From positions 1-64,000 of the forward strand of contig MU831937.1 of assembly GCA_029204225.1 (NCBI GenBank): a stretch of 64,000 nt of DNA, in the 5' to 3' direction. The position numbers and the translations under genes are program-made. Source of the DNA: Diphasiastrum complanatum (lineage: Eukaryota; Streptophyta; Lycopodiopsida; Lycopodiales; Lycopodiaceae). Below are positions 33,709 to 46,070 of this stretch, piece after piece; the first letter of the stretch is position 1; every line of letters starts with the position of its first letter. Below the pieces are notes generated by a model that did no database searches, was not told the origin of the DNA, and saw nothing but the letters and a program-made list of their open reading frames with translations.

Positions 33709-34868
33709 GATTCTAATGTTTCTTCAACTTTTAGGTTCTGTCCTAAAGCACTTAGCACTCACTTTTCTCTCAACAAATGATAGATAAAGAGATCTATGAA
33801 GATTTAGGACCCTAAAACACTTCTATCTTGAACCTAGATGGTTTCCAAGCATAGAAAGGAAGATTGAAACACATGCAACACTTTGCACACACTAAGAATG
33901 GATTACAAAATCAAACCAACCTGAACACACTCTTGCTTAAGCTCTCAAACGTTCCAGCAAGTGACCAAATCAAGTTATGGTGTGAAGAGTTACTTGCATT
34001 CTTAGAAAATACCCAAAACTAGGATGCCAAGATTACCTAGTAATGAACAAACTTGATCAACATATGATCAACACACTAAGATATTGATTCAACCTGTAAA
34101 ACCACATGTAAACCACACTTCTAAAAGTTTATAAACTCCAGCAAGTGATAAATACAAGATTTAGAGGTGAATGAATGAGCACACTTAGTGAATCACAAGA
34201 CTAGCTTCACTATCTTGTCAAATCTTGGTGTTTAGATGTAGATCTAAGATCACTTCACATGAGAATGTTCCTCAACCTGTTAAGAACCTGAAAACACACT
34301 TGCATAATGGTTAACACCTTCCAGCAAATGCTCCAATCAAATTACATAAGGAGAGTTACTTACATGCTCAACAAAGTACACCAAAATTTATGCCAAAATT
34401 GATGACAATCTTTACAATATGCTCTTCACAATGGAGCTTACAATATGTTCACCCAAAAAAGGGGATCTTTCATCCAAATGGGAGCTTTGCTCAGCCTTTA
34501 GGAGAATTACAACTCACTCAAAAGAGCATTTGTCATCCACTTAAGGAGAAGTTTCATCCACTTAAGGAGAGTGTTCATCCAAGAATGGAGATTGTCAACA
34601 ATAGGATTGAAAAGAACATTGTTAGTATTGAATATGCACAAGCCTCACAATCACAAATGATTAGGTGTTATGATCTGATCCAAAATAGTTTCTTTTCAGC
34701 CTCTGATCTTCAATAGACCTGAAATATGCTTTTGATCCACAAGTTCAACTCACAAAACAAAGGTTAGTAAGATTTGATCAACAAAGCAATGCAAAATCAT
34801 GCTAGAACTTGATCAAACATCCAAATATCACCAAAAATGGAATACTTACTGTAAATAGAAGCCAACCA
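33709..34868 (-). other. Long leader of the young copia element with degenerate repeats
   Basis: About 1.16 kb between primer site and gag start codon with no conserved ORF. On the plus strand a loosely repeated block with AACCTG..., ACACACTT...and CCAGCAAGTGA/CCAGCAAATG recurs near 33918-33965, 34093-34150 and 34275-34330, suggesting old tandem duplication of about 175 bp. HPLKE-type short repeats lie at 34465-34590. Confidence 0.6.
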
Positions 34869-34880
34869 GCTCTGATACCA
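34869..34880 (-). promoter_or_regulatory. Primer binding site of the young copia element
   Basis: On the minus strand TGGTATCAGAGC directly follows the 5' LTR: a perfect match to the usual initiator tRNA-Met primer site of plants. Confidence 0.95.
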
Positions 34881-35535
34881 TGTGAAAAATACAGATCCTA
34901 AGTGGATCTAAACTCCAAGATCATTGGCTTGAATGCTTGCACTCCAAACTACATAAGCTAGGAATTGGCAACACATTCTATGCTACCTAGAATGCAAAGA
35001 ACTTGATCAAAAAGCATTTATCACAAATGGAAACTTCCATAAACATCAAGTGCGGCCCAAAATAGCATTATACAGTCCATAATACATCAGCCTACCACTT
35101 TTGGAAAGCACCTAAGATCATACACAATAGCTTGAAGACAATACACACAACAATGCTCTCAATGGAGGAAGAAACAATGACAATGATCTATTGATCTCAA
35201 TGAAGCATACAAAAGGTTTCTCCAACCTGTTCTCCACGACTTCCCTACTATTTATGGATGAGGAAGATGACTCTCTCTCCTCTCTCTAGAAGGTACTTGA
35301 CCCTAGATATTCCCTATATAGGAAAAATAGCTAAAAATGGCTTATATGACCAAAATACATCAAAATGGTCTCATTTTGAAGGGTATGAAGTTTGACACTT
35401 CATCATACTGAAAAAATACAGTAAATAAAAACATTGTGGCCTGGTTCACACGTGCAAAACTCCAGAACCAAAACTATTTAAAATTTTAGCCAATTTAGGC
35501 CTCAAACTAGCTAGGAAATGTTGACAATTTTCACA
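34881..35535 (-). repeat. 5' LTR of the young copia element
   Basis: 655 bp, almost identical to the 3' LTR, followed by the target duplication GTAAG (35536-35540). On the minus strand it carries the promoter of the element and would direct transcription away from the P450 gene end and toward 29105. Confidence 0.95.
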
Positions 35536-35963
35536 GTAAGCAAGGGCGTGCTAGATTGGCTTGCTTATGCATGGATCTAGTGGTGATTTCTTGAGGCCAT
35601 TTGATTGTCTACATGTTTGGTGGGAACCTCTCAATCCAATAGAGTATGATGTTGATTTTCACCAAGAATCTTGATCTATATGCATCTTGGTTTACAAGGG
35701 GGGCTAAAACTTTGGGACCAAATAAACTTTGGATGCCAAGGTAACCAACTGAGGCAACCCTATTGAATGAATCTTATACATTAAGTGTTTTTGGGTTTCC
35801 GTAATAACAAACTCACTATCACATGGTTTTGATCAAGAGGACAAAAATCATGACTTGTGGAGTGTGCAAGATCAATCTAAATAACACTTAGCAAATCTCC
35901 TCCAACATACCAAGAAGAATGTGACCCTCACAAGAAATGTGATATACAATTGTACAAGAAACA

Positions 35964-37033
35964 TCAAGGGTATGGTTGTAGAAGTATTTGCATGCCATAA
36001 AGTGGCTTGACGATACCCACCTGACTAGGTGCATGCACATAGCTAGGAGACAATTCAAAACGGAAGCTTTGCAAGAGAAGAGCAAGCACAATCTTTGCTT
36101 CCATGAGAGCAAATCCTTGACCTATGCAATTGCGTGGTCCTAGCGAGAAAGGCAGATATGCCGACTGATTCTTGACTGCGTTGGCTATGCCGTCGCAGAA
36201 CCTCTCTGGCTTGAACTCGTTTGCATCCTCACCCCACATTTCTTTGCTGTGGAGCACCGCTACAACGGGCAGGAAGAGAGTGGTCCCTTTGGGTATGAGC
36301 AGCTTTCCCAGCTTCAGATCTGTGCATGTGCACCTCAGAAGCGTTGTTGCTGCTGGATACAAGCGTAATGCCTCATACAGCACCATAGCAACCTGTACAT
36401 AGGAAGCAGTGAGTGCAATAGTTAGCTACACTCATTCGCGACTAATTTGAAGAAAACATAAGACAGCAAGAAAACATAATACAGCAGCTAGCCGGACTAA
36501 AAGATACTGGAGAAGTCAGTAGACAATATTTCTTAATTTAACAAGAAAGAAGAAACATGTACTTCAGAGATCAGAGTACAAAGGATTAGTGTACTACGAG
36601 TTTAAGGCTGTTGAGCATGTCTGAGTTGGGAGGTTTAGATCCGCAGACTGCAAAGATTTCTGTGCGTAGCCGCTCTTGCCATTCGGGGTTGATAGCAAGT
36701 AGCAGTGTTGTCCATGTCAGTAGCGCTGCAGTTGTCTCATGCCCAGCGAAGAAGAATGTTTTACACTGGTCTACGATGTTCTGAGTGCTCATTCTGAGAT
36801 GCCTTTGACTGTTGCCTTGCTGTAAACCTCTGTATGCAGAAACCATCAGCCCAAGTAGGTCCTGCGCATTCTCTCCGGTCTTGTAATCCTTTTCCAGCCG
36901 TATTTGAATCATTTGGTGCAGTTTTTCTTCGATCCGTTTTCTAATCTTCCAACGGTAACGATTCTTCGCTGTTGGAAGAAAGCTGTTTGGTTTCGATCAA
37001 ATATTCAGCTTCTCACATGTGAATATGATCTCC

Positions 37034-37117
<84 letters not shown>

Positions 37118-38221
37118 CACGCACACTCACACACAGATCGACAATAAGAACACACAGAAAGTGGATCTTCTCCTGGCCACCCTACGGGATAATTTGTTTC
37201 ATACGGAAGCTTTTGCAGCTAGCGACAATAATGACAAGAGCGATATCGGATTAAAACCTTTGGCCTGGCCAACGTAAGGAGCGGTTAGCTTCTTGAGAAA
37301 ATCTTGACTGTTCGTATTGCAAACTGAAGACAACCTTTCCAACTTCATAGCTAGTGCCGAAAGCTGTGTGAGCAATTATGTCAGCAGTCAAATTGGTGTA
37401 CTGTTTCTGAATTTCAATTTCAACTCCGATAGAGCTTTGGGCATCTCCGAGCATGTTTTTCCATGCGTTCAGCATCTTCACAGTAAGAGATGTCATTGTC
37501 TCAGCCATATCCTGCACTCAAGCAGCTCAAGCCTCAAACTATAGGCGTTTAATCTTATATCCAAAGAACATAGATCAAGCCTTTACAATAGTTATTTACG
37601 AGATAATATGACAGGAAACCTTTAGTCTTTCAGCATGGAACGCTTGGTTGAGGAGTCGTCTTTCCTGTGCCCACCTCTCTCCGTTGGACGTGACTAAGCC
37701 ATCTCCAAACAAGTCCTTAGAAGCAGAAGTCATTGGTAGCTTTGGAAAATGCCCAAACTTGATGGAGAGGATCTCCTTTATCAGGTCAGGGTCAGAGATC
37801 GTCAATCTTGGCTCCATACCCCACCAAAACAAGAACGTTTCTCCTACAATCGATATACAAAACACAAATCAACAATGAAAACATTTCGTGATCATACAAG
37901 TTGAACAGAAGAATCCTAAGGAAAAAAGGGACATGTCCAGTGAGCCTTACCATAGATTTTAGACCATCTTTCATAATGCGGCAAAATCCAAGGCACAATG
38001 TCATGCGATATTGATCTGAGTGGAGTGGAGCTGACTTCTTGGAGCATTTGTTTCACAGCAGGCTGATTTCCAACGAGCAGTTTGGGTGGTGGCCCTTTCA
38101 CTCCCTGTGCCTCCAGAACGCTCCTTACACATAATGGCCTCCACCAAAGATTTCTCACAAGCTTTGACACAGTCACCAAAAGTAATGCTCCCAGTACTAC
38201 TGCCAAACAGTACAGAAGCAT
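35964..38221 (-). CDS. Cytochrome P450 of the CYP72 clan, five exons, 520 residues
   Basis: Exons 38221-37951, 37843-37620, 37511-37258, 36982-36598 and 36392-35964, all with GT-AG borders and consistent phases, give 520 residues, the usual length. Residues 2-18 are a hydrophobic membrane anchor, with GPPPKLLVGN as the proline-rich hinge. The oxygen-binding helix I has AGHETT (329-334), the ExxR is E385-R388 (EALR), PERF is at 440-443 and the heme loop FSLGPRNCIG at 460-469 with Cys467 as heme ligand. The enzyme would sit on the ER membrane and insert oxygen with electrons from P450 reductase. Five exons, HYERWSKIYGETFLFWWG-like and FELSPSYVHAPSQVGI place it in the CYP72 clan (families 72, 709, 714, 715, 721, 734, 735), whose members modify terpenoids, fatty acids and hormones. 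I cannot assign the family. No break was found. Confidence 0.93.
37031..37114. repeat. (CT)n microsatellite in P450 intron 3
   Basis: About 42 CT units with a single interruption near 37053. On the transcribed strand it is a GA tract and lies between exons 3 and 4, so it may vary in length between individuals without changing the protein. Confidence 0.97.
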
Positions 38222-38596
38222 CTTACAGTTTTTTTCTAGCCGAGCAACTGGATCTATCTGCTGCAGAATGAAAGGGAATGAAAGGATAGTAAAGCACTAG
38301 GATTTAGAGATTCGTAAGGCAGATATCTGATTGTATTGCGAAAAACATTCCTCTCAACTAAACGTAAACTCTGATGCTGCCGATCAAATGCAATAAGCTT
38401 TCTCAGGATCGAAGGTTCTACACTCCATTCCATTAGGCCATGAGGCTTATTACTGTAGGCTTTATGCTTTAGGCAAAAACTATTGTACTACACAAGATGC
38501 TCAAAGTTTGTTAATTTGTAGATTTCATGCCAGCCTACACCTTAGCTAAAACCTGGTCATATGCTCCTTGAGTGCAAAACAAGCCTAGTAGCTTAC

Positions 38597-38616
38597 GATG
38601 TGGATGTGGATGTGGA

Positions 38617-38648
<32 letters not shown>

Positions 38649-38649
38649 C
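38597..38649. repeat. (GGATGT)n-(GT)n-(GC)n compound microsatellite
   Basis: GATGTG hexamers pass into a GT tract and then a short GC alternation, about 380 bp upstream of the P450 start codon. The alternating purine-pyrimidine run could adopt Z-DNA, but no function is implied. Confidence 0.93.
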
Positions 38650-41330
38650 ATGCACGTGCACAACATGCATGCCTGCTTGATATCATCACACATGAGGAAA
38701 CCTAGAAGTGGCATTCTCATTGCTCACCCTTGCCCTACCTTCAATCTAGGTCGATGTTATATGATGGATCAAGATCTTAAAAACCATGAACTTGAGTCAC
38801 AAATCATTGAAATCAAAATCTCCAATGGTTAGGAATCAAAGAGTAATACCAAGATCAACTCATTGGAACAAGAAAAAGAAGATCAGGTACAACATGACAT
38901 GCCAGAACAATTCAAAATATGTACCTTTAATGATGTGGCAATCATGTTGCCAAAAGCTTATCAAAAACCTGAAAAAAGTGTTCCAGAATCATAGGAAGTT
39001 TATGATGGACCGACTTGTATTCAACCAATGAATCTAGCTGAAATAAATGAAGTAGAGAATATGTTCCATGTGGAGCACAAATATCTTCTTCTCTATTCCT
39101 AGAGTTACGACAATTGATGATCAAACACACTTGTGAAAAATGGAAAAAGTCATCTATGTTGAGTCTAGGGGTTTGATAAATTTTCCTATGTCCATCTATG
39201 TGTGAGTAGGTGATAGGGCCAATTTTGGCTTAGGAGGCAACTCAAGGAAGTACACTTGTAATTCCATGATTAGGCCAAAAGTAACTTGTGATGTGGCTCG
39301 AGCTAGTTTGGCTTGCTACAAGTGTCATGATTAGGTTGGATGTGTGATTCATTCCTATGTGTTGGCATGACATTAGTGACCAATCAAAAGAGAGATATCC
39401 ATCAATTTGGGCCAATCAAATTTGAGGACACATAAGTCACTCAACCAATCACATCTAGAGGAGGAAAAAAAGGGGTCCAATGAGAATCAAGCATCCTCTA
39501 CCTCGAAATCCTATTAGAAGACATGATTAGTTCATTTGTACTCGAGTTTTTTGGAGTTAATGAGATTTCTATATTTTTGTGTCATATTGGATTCTCTCTC
39601 TACCCGAGGCTTGATAATTGGTTTCTCTCTGTATTCGAAAGCAAGGCTTTTTTCCATACTTAGTTTTTTCAAGTACAAATCTCCACACGTGTGTATGTAC
39701 TTGTTTGATTGATATATGCATGTAATCAAGTGCTCTTGCCTTAGTTTTTAAAAATAGATCTTGATTATCAATCTATGCTTGATCTTTGTGCAATCACCAA
39801 GTCTTAGGAGATCATTTGTTCTGATTGCAACAAGACCATGCAATCAATTCATGGTTGCTAACAGTTACAAAATGCCAATTCCAATAATCACAAGCATGAT
39901 GTTGAGGAACTAAATACACTTGAAATGTGCCATTCGTGAATCTTAAATCATGCCCAACTTTTTGTATGGATAAAAAAATTAAGTAATCACATTTGCCAAG
40001 AGTCTCGTTACGGAAAAGCCCTACTTTTTTGCACACGTGCATGAAATGTATACATACCTATGCTTAAATTTCTAAAAATGTGAAAGCTTTAATGATTTTG
40101 TTTTTTCCTTTACATATATGCATGGTTCAAAGGTGGATGGAGTAATGAAAATATATATAGATTTTAGGTCGTGTCAAGGACAATAGGGTGAGTAGGATAA
40201 GAGGGAAATTTTGCCATGCTAATGCATGCTCAAACCCCACATGTCCCTTCATTGACATGTTTGAAGCTTTGTGCTTCATAGTTAAATTAACATTCTACAT
40301 TTGTGCATGAAATATCCTCATATCTTGCAAGTGATGCATCTCAGATTTAACAATATGTTAAACTTGAAAATTTAAAATTTTCAGGATTCACTTAAAGAGA
40401 GAGTGTTGGAATTCATGCTCAAAGAGCAATCCGATTTGTTAATGAGCATCTTGAAAATTGTTGTTTACATTCATTCAAAAAATAAAAAACTACCAAAAGT
40501 ATGAAGGTTCGCAAAATCTAGGATGATAGGCCAATTGTGGAAAGATGTGTAGAAAACTTTTCCAACGAGTTTTCAGATATCAATTAGGCGGATGTAGAAT
40601 CAGTGTGAATTAGGGATGGCTTGTCAAATCTTGCACTCGTACTTTCTTGTGGATCCATAATCATAGTGTTGTAGACATGTTCACTCGATTGATGATGAGA
40701 GTAGAGATGAGTTTTTTATTTCTAGCCATTAGCATCTTTGCTGAAATTGAGCGCCCTTTTATTTTGTAGCCAACTTCAAACTATTGTACTCATTTTGCAA
40801 TTAATTAGAGTGCAAAATTATGTCTACATGAATGTTCTATTGCTATTTCTAAATTGGTTTTTCATCTTGAATGTTTGTTGATAATTGTTATGCTTCCGAT
40901 CTTTATTCACCTACTCTTCAATTCCACTACAGTATCGAATTTCTCTGATTTACAAAATTGTAGTCTATAAGTGCTTGTGTATGAGGTTCAATCTAGATCT
41001 CCGAATTTGTAAGAGACATATTAATCTAATGAGATTCAAATGGATTATTGATTTCTTGCATAATATGTTAGAAATAGGACTATTAACTCATTAGAGTAAC
41101 TACAGTACTTAGGATTGAGTTATAGTTGTCTGAGACTTAATGAATCTCCTAGATCTCTTAGAAATTTTGGTTGTTTGAATTGTTGTATTTTAGAATATTT
41201 GAATATTTTGAGAATATTTGTACCAAGAGGCACTATTATTTGCAAGAAATTGTGGATAGATTTTAGACTATGATTAAAATAGAATCTCTTCAACTTTCAA
41301 ACTTGATCTCTGTAATAATGAGTGTATTTT
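38650..41330. other. Non-coding stretch upstream of the P450 gene
   Basis: About 2.7 kb without a recognisable gene. A short open stretch at 38880-39060 (reading DMPEQFKICTFNDVAIMLP) might be a worn retroelement fragment, but I recognise no family. Confidence 0.5.
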
Positions 41331-41563
41331 TGATGCGGACTGCTTAGAGCTTTATGTTTCTATCAAGAGAGACCCATCTGGTTGTCCTCTGACAGGCAGG
41401 ACACAATACTACAAAGATAATCTGTCCCTTCTGCCTGATTTTGGGCTTTAAACAAGAAAGAACATTTGTAAGCAAGAGCCCACCATCTCTGTTGATAGGT
41501 AGAAGAAGAAGCAAGCAAAAGTACCCTAGTAAACAGATCCTCTGGTGGAGGGAACCTTCAACA
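41331..41563 (+). repeat. LTR fragment of the 47270-62444 family
   Basis: Matches the last 230 bp of the LTR at 61294-62444, with shared words TTCTGCCTGATTTTGGGCTT, AAGCAAGAGCCCA and ACAGATCCTCTGG, and ends in CAACA at 41563. The upstream part of the LTR is missing, so it is a truncated solo LTR. Confidence 0.8.
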
Positions 41564-42289
41564 AATCTTGATACTGCTCAAAGAAGTGGTTGTTAAAAAT
41601 TCACAATTCTAGCTTGACTAGTTTTGGTCATATGACTTGTAAATAGTTAGATGGTCATGATGTGGCTTGTCACACGTGCCAAATAGCATAGGATTCCATT
41701 CATAAGGATGTTCTCAAGTAGACCTAAGTGTTAGAACCTTTTGAATGAGTCCAAATTATGCTTAGATACAAGGGAGAAAAAATAGGAGCTATTTTTGGTA
41801 ATTTTTGCATTGTTGAGGGATCTCCAAGATTCCAACCCTAACTTGGTAGGGATGAAAGATCCACCAAAATTAGAATTAGGGATAGGTTTAGGGCTACTCA
41901 TACCTGCCCAAAACCGTGATGGATCATGTATATATAGGTGATGATATCTCACCAAAATCAATCAAGCAATTTCATGATTTTTCTCTCATAATGGTGCAAT
42001 TGCTCTCTATGTTCATAATTGTTTGATTACTTGTGATTACTAATGATTATAGGATTGAATGTAGGTCTGGTGTACAGTACTCAGATTGTGGGAGGCCGTA
42101 CTTTCACACGTGTGAAGCCTTCTTCAAGGATTTGGGCCATTTAGTGAGGTTCAAGCATAGATTTTTGATGGATTTTGATGGTTCAACTTGTGCTAATCTT
42201 ATGAAATCATAATCTATTGTTTCCCTCATCATTTCAAGTGTTTAAGGATCCTTATTTGCTGTAATTTTTATAGTGGTGAGGCCGAGGCT

Positions 42290-44036
42290 TAAGGAGGAGC
42301 AACTTCAAGCACCTACACCAAGAAGATCCACAAGAGAAAGATCCAAGCCAAGAAAGCTCACTTATGATGAGGGAGGAAGGCAAGTGGAAGGTGAAACTTT
42401 CATGCATTCTTCATATTAGATGAAGAGCCTAAAGATGTCCAAGAAGCACTTCAATCTGAGAAATGGGTTGAAGCAATGACCCTTGATTTCGAAGCCTTGA
42501 TGTCAAACAACACATGGGAGCTTGTAGGACCACCAAACAGATTGCATGTCATTGGATGTAAGTGGGTATTCAGGATCAAGTACAACAATGATGGATCCAT
42601 CAATAAATTCAAAGCAATACCTTGTGCCAAAGGCTACTCTCAAATCAAAGGTCTTGACTATGAAGACACTTTTGCACCTATTGCAAAAATGGTAACTATA
42701 AGAATTCTCATTTCTCTTGCATGTTATGGAGGATGTTTCAGCTTGATGTTTCTAATGCCTTTCTCAATGGTTACCTTGAGGAGGAGATTTACATGGAGAA
42801 ACCACTTGGATTTGTGAAAGAAGGTGAAGAATCAAAAGTTTGTCTTTTGTTCAAAAGTCTCTATGGACTAAAACAAACACCAAGGTCTTGGTATGCAAGG
42901 CTCAACTCCTTTCTCATATCACTCGGATTTCATCTTAGTGAATATGACCCTTCATTGTACATTAAGTTTGTAAATAACTTTGTAGTTATTCTTCTCATCT
43001 ATGTAGATGATATCATTCTTAGTGGAAATAATGAGGAGCTAGTTGAAGAAACCAAACATGCACTTGGTAGTGAATTTAAGATGCAAGATCTAGGAGCTCT
43101 TCACTACATTTTAAACCTTGAAATTGACTTTTGGAAAAATCATGCCTTCATAAGTTAAAGTAGATATGCACTTTCCATGCTTAAGAAATTCCAAATGGAA
43201 AACTGTAAAGGCATTGTAAAAGCTCCTATAAAAGATGATGAAAGATCCTTCGAGGACATCACTCTTTATAGGAGTCTTATTGGCTCACTTACATGCTTCA
43301 AGGCCTGATCTAAGCAAGTTAGTGTGCATAAGCTAAGCCAACACATGCAGGATCCAAAGATATATTATTGGAAGTTGGCTAAAAGAATCTTGAGATATGT
43401 ATCTTCTACCTTAGAGTATGGATTGATCTACAAAGGAGAAGATCTAACTTTGGTTGCTTTTTCATATTTAGATTTTGTAGGAGACAAGTTGGATAGGAAA
43501 TCTGCAAGTGCTTACACAATTCTTCTTGGAGGGAATCTAGTTTCTTGGTTATCAAAGAAGCAAGCATCTACATCCTTATCATCCTGTGAAGCTAAGTACA
43601 AATCTCTTACAACCACAACAAAGGAAGTTTTATGGAACAAAAGGCTACTCTTGGAGCTAAAGTGTTATGGAGATGAAGACCTTCCAATTATAAAAAATGA
43701 TAACATCTCGGCTTAGGCTCTTGCAAACAATCTGTGTTTCATGCAAGGAGCAAACACATCAAGGTAGCACATCATTTTGTAAGAGGAAACGTTGGTGGGA
43801 GAGAGATCTTATTGGAGCATGTTGAATCTTCAAATTGTGTTGCAGATCTTCTCACCAAGCCATTGCTCAAGAATATATTTGTCAAGATGAGGTCTAATCT
43901 TGGCTATCACGTTTCACCAGCTAGCATTGTATTGTGTGAGGGACTCTTAGAGTTAATTAAGCACTGTTCTGATTGGGTATTTCTTCTAGCTATGACACCA
44001 CCAAAGAGACCGAGGGTGTGCAAGCCGTTGGAATAG
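42290..44036 (+). pseudogene. Copia relic: integrase end, reverse transcriptase and RNase H
   Basis: Starts with a linker reading RRSTRERSKPRKLTYDEGGR, then the RT: NTWELVGPPNRLHVIGCKWV (42505-42560), FQLDVSNAFLNGYLEEEIYM (42735-42795), SLYGLKQTPRSWYARLN and VILLIYVDDIILSGN (42985-43028). RNase H follows from 43440: FSYLDFVGDKLDRKS, SKKQASTSLSSCEAKYKSL, ARSKHIKVAHHFVRGNVGG and CVADLLTKPL. Several catalytic positions are changed (SYLDF for SDSDF, CEAKY for TEAEY), and there are stops near 43158 and 43715 plus frameshifts near 42720 and 43730. Same lineage as the intact copia but older. Confidence 0.9.
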
Positions 44037-44339
44037 ATCATTGTTTTCTTCCTCCACTGTGAGCATTGTTGTGTGTAACGTCTTCAAGCTCTTGTGTATG
44101 ATCTTAGGTGCTTTTCAAAAGTGGTAGGCTGCTATTGTAGGGCTGGTATGCTGCTACTTTTGGCCACCCTCAGTACCTTTGAATAGTTTCTTGAGTTCTT
44201 AGAATGCTTGTTCAAGTTCTTGTGCATCAAAGATAGCATTAGAATGTTTTGACATTTCTAGCTTTTGTAGCTTGTTGTGCAAAGATCTTAGCCAGAACAT
44301 TTGGGATCTTAGATCCATTCAAGGTCCACTTTTTTCACA
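44037..44339 (+). repeat. Partial 3' LTR of the copia relic
   Basis: Aligns with the inner 300 bp of the young copia LTR read in the sense direction (CATTGTTGTGTGTAACGTCT, GATCTTAGGTGCTTTTC, AAAGTGGTAGGCTG), and ends in TTTTTTCACA as that LTR does. The first half of the LTR is missing. Confidence 0.8.
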
Positions 44340-44673
44340 CATTTCAAGGACTGGCGCAAACAAAGTAATGACAAAAAGAATTATGTCGTTGACCAGTTGT
44401 ATAGAGAGTTTCCAGTCCCCTCCCCTGATTTGGAATTTGATCGAGTCTGGATGTCACGCCATGATGAGCCACCACAAATCGGAGATCTGAGATGTGGGGA
44501 GAGCTGGCAAATCTAGGCCATACCATGGTTTGGAAATAATTTTTTTTTTTTAAATCTAGATCATTTCAAGCAACAACAAGAGGTAGGCAATGAGACGAGG
44601 AGTGGAAATTGATTAGGATGGATTTCCCATTTCGCAACCTCGGAATGCACCTCGGAATAGGGTACCTATTTAA

Positions 44674-44711
44674 GAGGGATATACCAAGGGATATATCTTG
44701 GTATATCCCTC
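44674..44711. repeat. Perfect 15-bp hairpin with variants nearby
   Basis: GAGGGATATACCAAG (44674-44688) and its exact inverse CTTGGTATATCCCTC (44697-44711) flank an 8-base loop. Related half-sites recur at about 44742-44763 (GAGGGATATATCGAGG...CCTC) and 44866-44884. From 44340 to 45540 no gene is seen. It may be the core of a small inverted-repeat transposon, but no target duplication was found. Confidence 0.75.
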
Positions 44712-45546
44712 AAAATAGATATTCCACCAACAGCCTTTTTAGAGGGATATATCGAGGTCCCTCAATATATCACTCAGTTTATACATGCTATAAACAAAGC
44801 AAAAATGAATGAAGAAGCCTCGATTACCTAGGTAATTATCAAGGATCTCTTTTCGAGGTATACACCATGATATATACCAAGGTTTGGGATCTTTTTTCAA
44901 AAAAAAAACAAATTCTTCATAAAACCCTTAGTAATAGGGTCGGAAAACTTCCAAAATGTTGTAGTGTTTGATCTTCTAAGGTGGGTGTGATTGTACAAGA
45001 AACTATCACTTGATTGTACAAGCAATCTTCCTAGACAATTTTCAAGACAGGAGCACACAAGCATTTATTAATGATCATCCACACTTTCTCACTCAAACCA
45101 AACACTTAGCAAGGAAAAAGATAAGTCCCACGCACATACAAAGAGTGAGAGAGAGCCCTTGCTCTATGGTAGAAAGAAAAGGAGAGAGCTAGCTCTCAAG
45201 AAGAGAGAGAATAGAAGAGAAACACTTCAAAATTGTGAGTGTCTCATCTTAAGATAAATTTCAATCTGATTAATAATCTCTACGTCTTCTTTTTGAGAAA
45301 ACCAATATGTTATCTAGAGATAGGACAATTGCTTGGAATAAACTCAATTTTGTGATCTACTAACGTAGAAGGTGATATAAACCATGAGGTAATTCAACTG
45401 GAAAAACATCTTGGAATTTATTTATGATCTTATTTAGTTTGCAATCCACTAAGAGATTTATAAATTCACAACTATTAGATACATTCCAAAGAAATCCAAA
45501 ATGGGCATTGCAAACAAAGAATAATTTTCATATTGTGAACTATATA

Positions 45547-46070
45547 TCAAAAATTTTCGTTACCTATCATTGAATCCATCTCAAATGGATATACATATCT
45601 ATCTCCATAAAGAGTAACTACTCTATTCCCTTTCTTGAATGAGAGCACATGCTCCTTGAAATTGATATCAGAAGATTTTTTAAACAACCATTCATAGCCT
45701 AGAATTACATCAATTTGTGCTAAATCTAAATCAACTAATTCTCTATAATTTTGAATCACTATTGGGAGCTATAATACTTTGACTTCGAAAGTCTCCAAGT
45801 TTACTCTTGAAGCTAGATATATTTCTAGGCTAAATTTATGCACAAGCAGAGAATAAATAATACTATGAGTTGATCCATTGCCACTAGAATACCTAGTACT
45901 TCTTGATTTTTTATTCTGCCTTTCAACTTGAATATATCACTAGTATTGAAGGAATATTTGCACTCACAATAAATTAGATTAGTTTCTAGTTTCTTATTCT
46001 GATTACCTGACATCTCAATAACTTGAGCCATGAGTTTCTTACGTTCTAGGTAAAATTCAAATGCAGACAA
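45547..46070 (-). pseudogene. Gypsy protease relic
   Basis: Minus strand reads YSFNTSDIFKLKGRIKNQEV and LGILV, then, after a frameshift near 45880, SGNGSTHSIIYSLLVHKFSL (the catalytic region, which would usually be DSG[SA]THSF), followed by DLAQIDVILGYEWLFKKSS and VLSFKKGNRVVTLYG, the distal half of the fold. An in-frame stop lies near 45771. RT is not visible downstream (45540-45240). The relic lies just below the LTR-like repeat at 46251 and has the same orientation, so it may belong to that element. Confidence 0.75.

Larger units (their letters stand above)
29105..35535 (-). mobile_element. Complete young Ty1/copia LTR retrotransposon, 6.4 kb
   Basis: LTRs of 655 bp each at 29105-29759 and 34881-35535 (TGTGAAA ... 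TTTTCACA), target site duplication GTAAG at 29100-29104 and 35536-35540, a perfect tRNA-Met primer site and polypurine tract, and an uninterrupted 1317-codon gag-pol. By eye the two LTRs differ at only two positions (one near each end: C/A in the eighth base, C/A in ATTTACAATT), so the insertion is very recent. It is likely competent for transposition. It lies between an older copia relic and the 3' end of the P450 gene, about 430 bp from the latter's stop codon. Confidence 0.97.

Noticed and set aside
37022-37135. Open frame of Leu/Ser repeats
   Set aside because: It is the translation of the CT microsatellite in a P450 intron.
42000-42290. Possible 5' LTR of the copia relic
   Set aside because: No match to the partial 3' LTR at 44037-44339 could be seen and no primer site is present.
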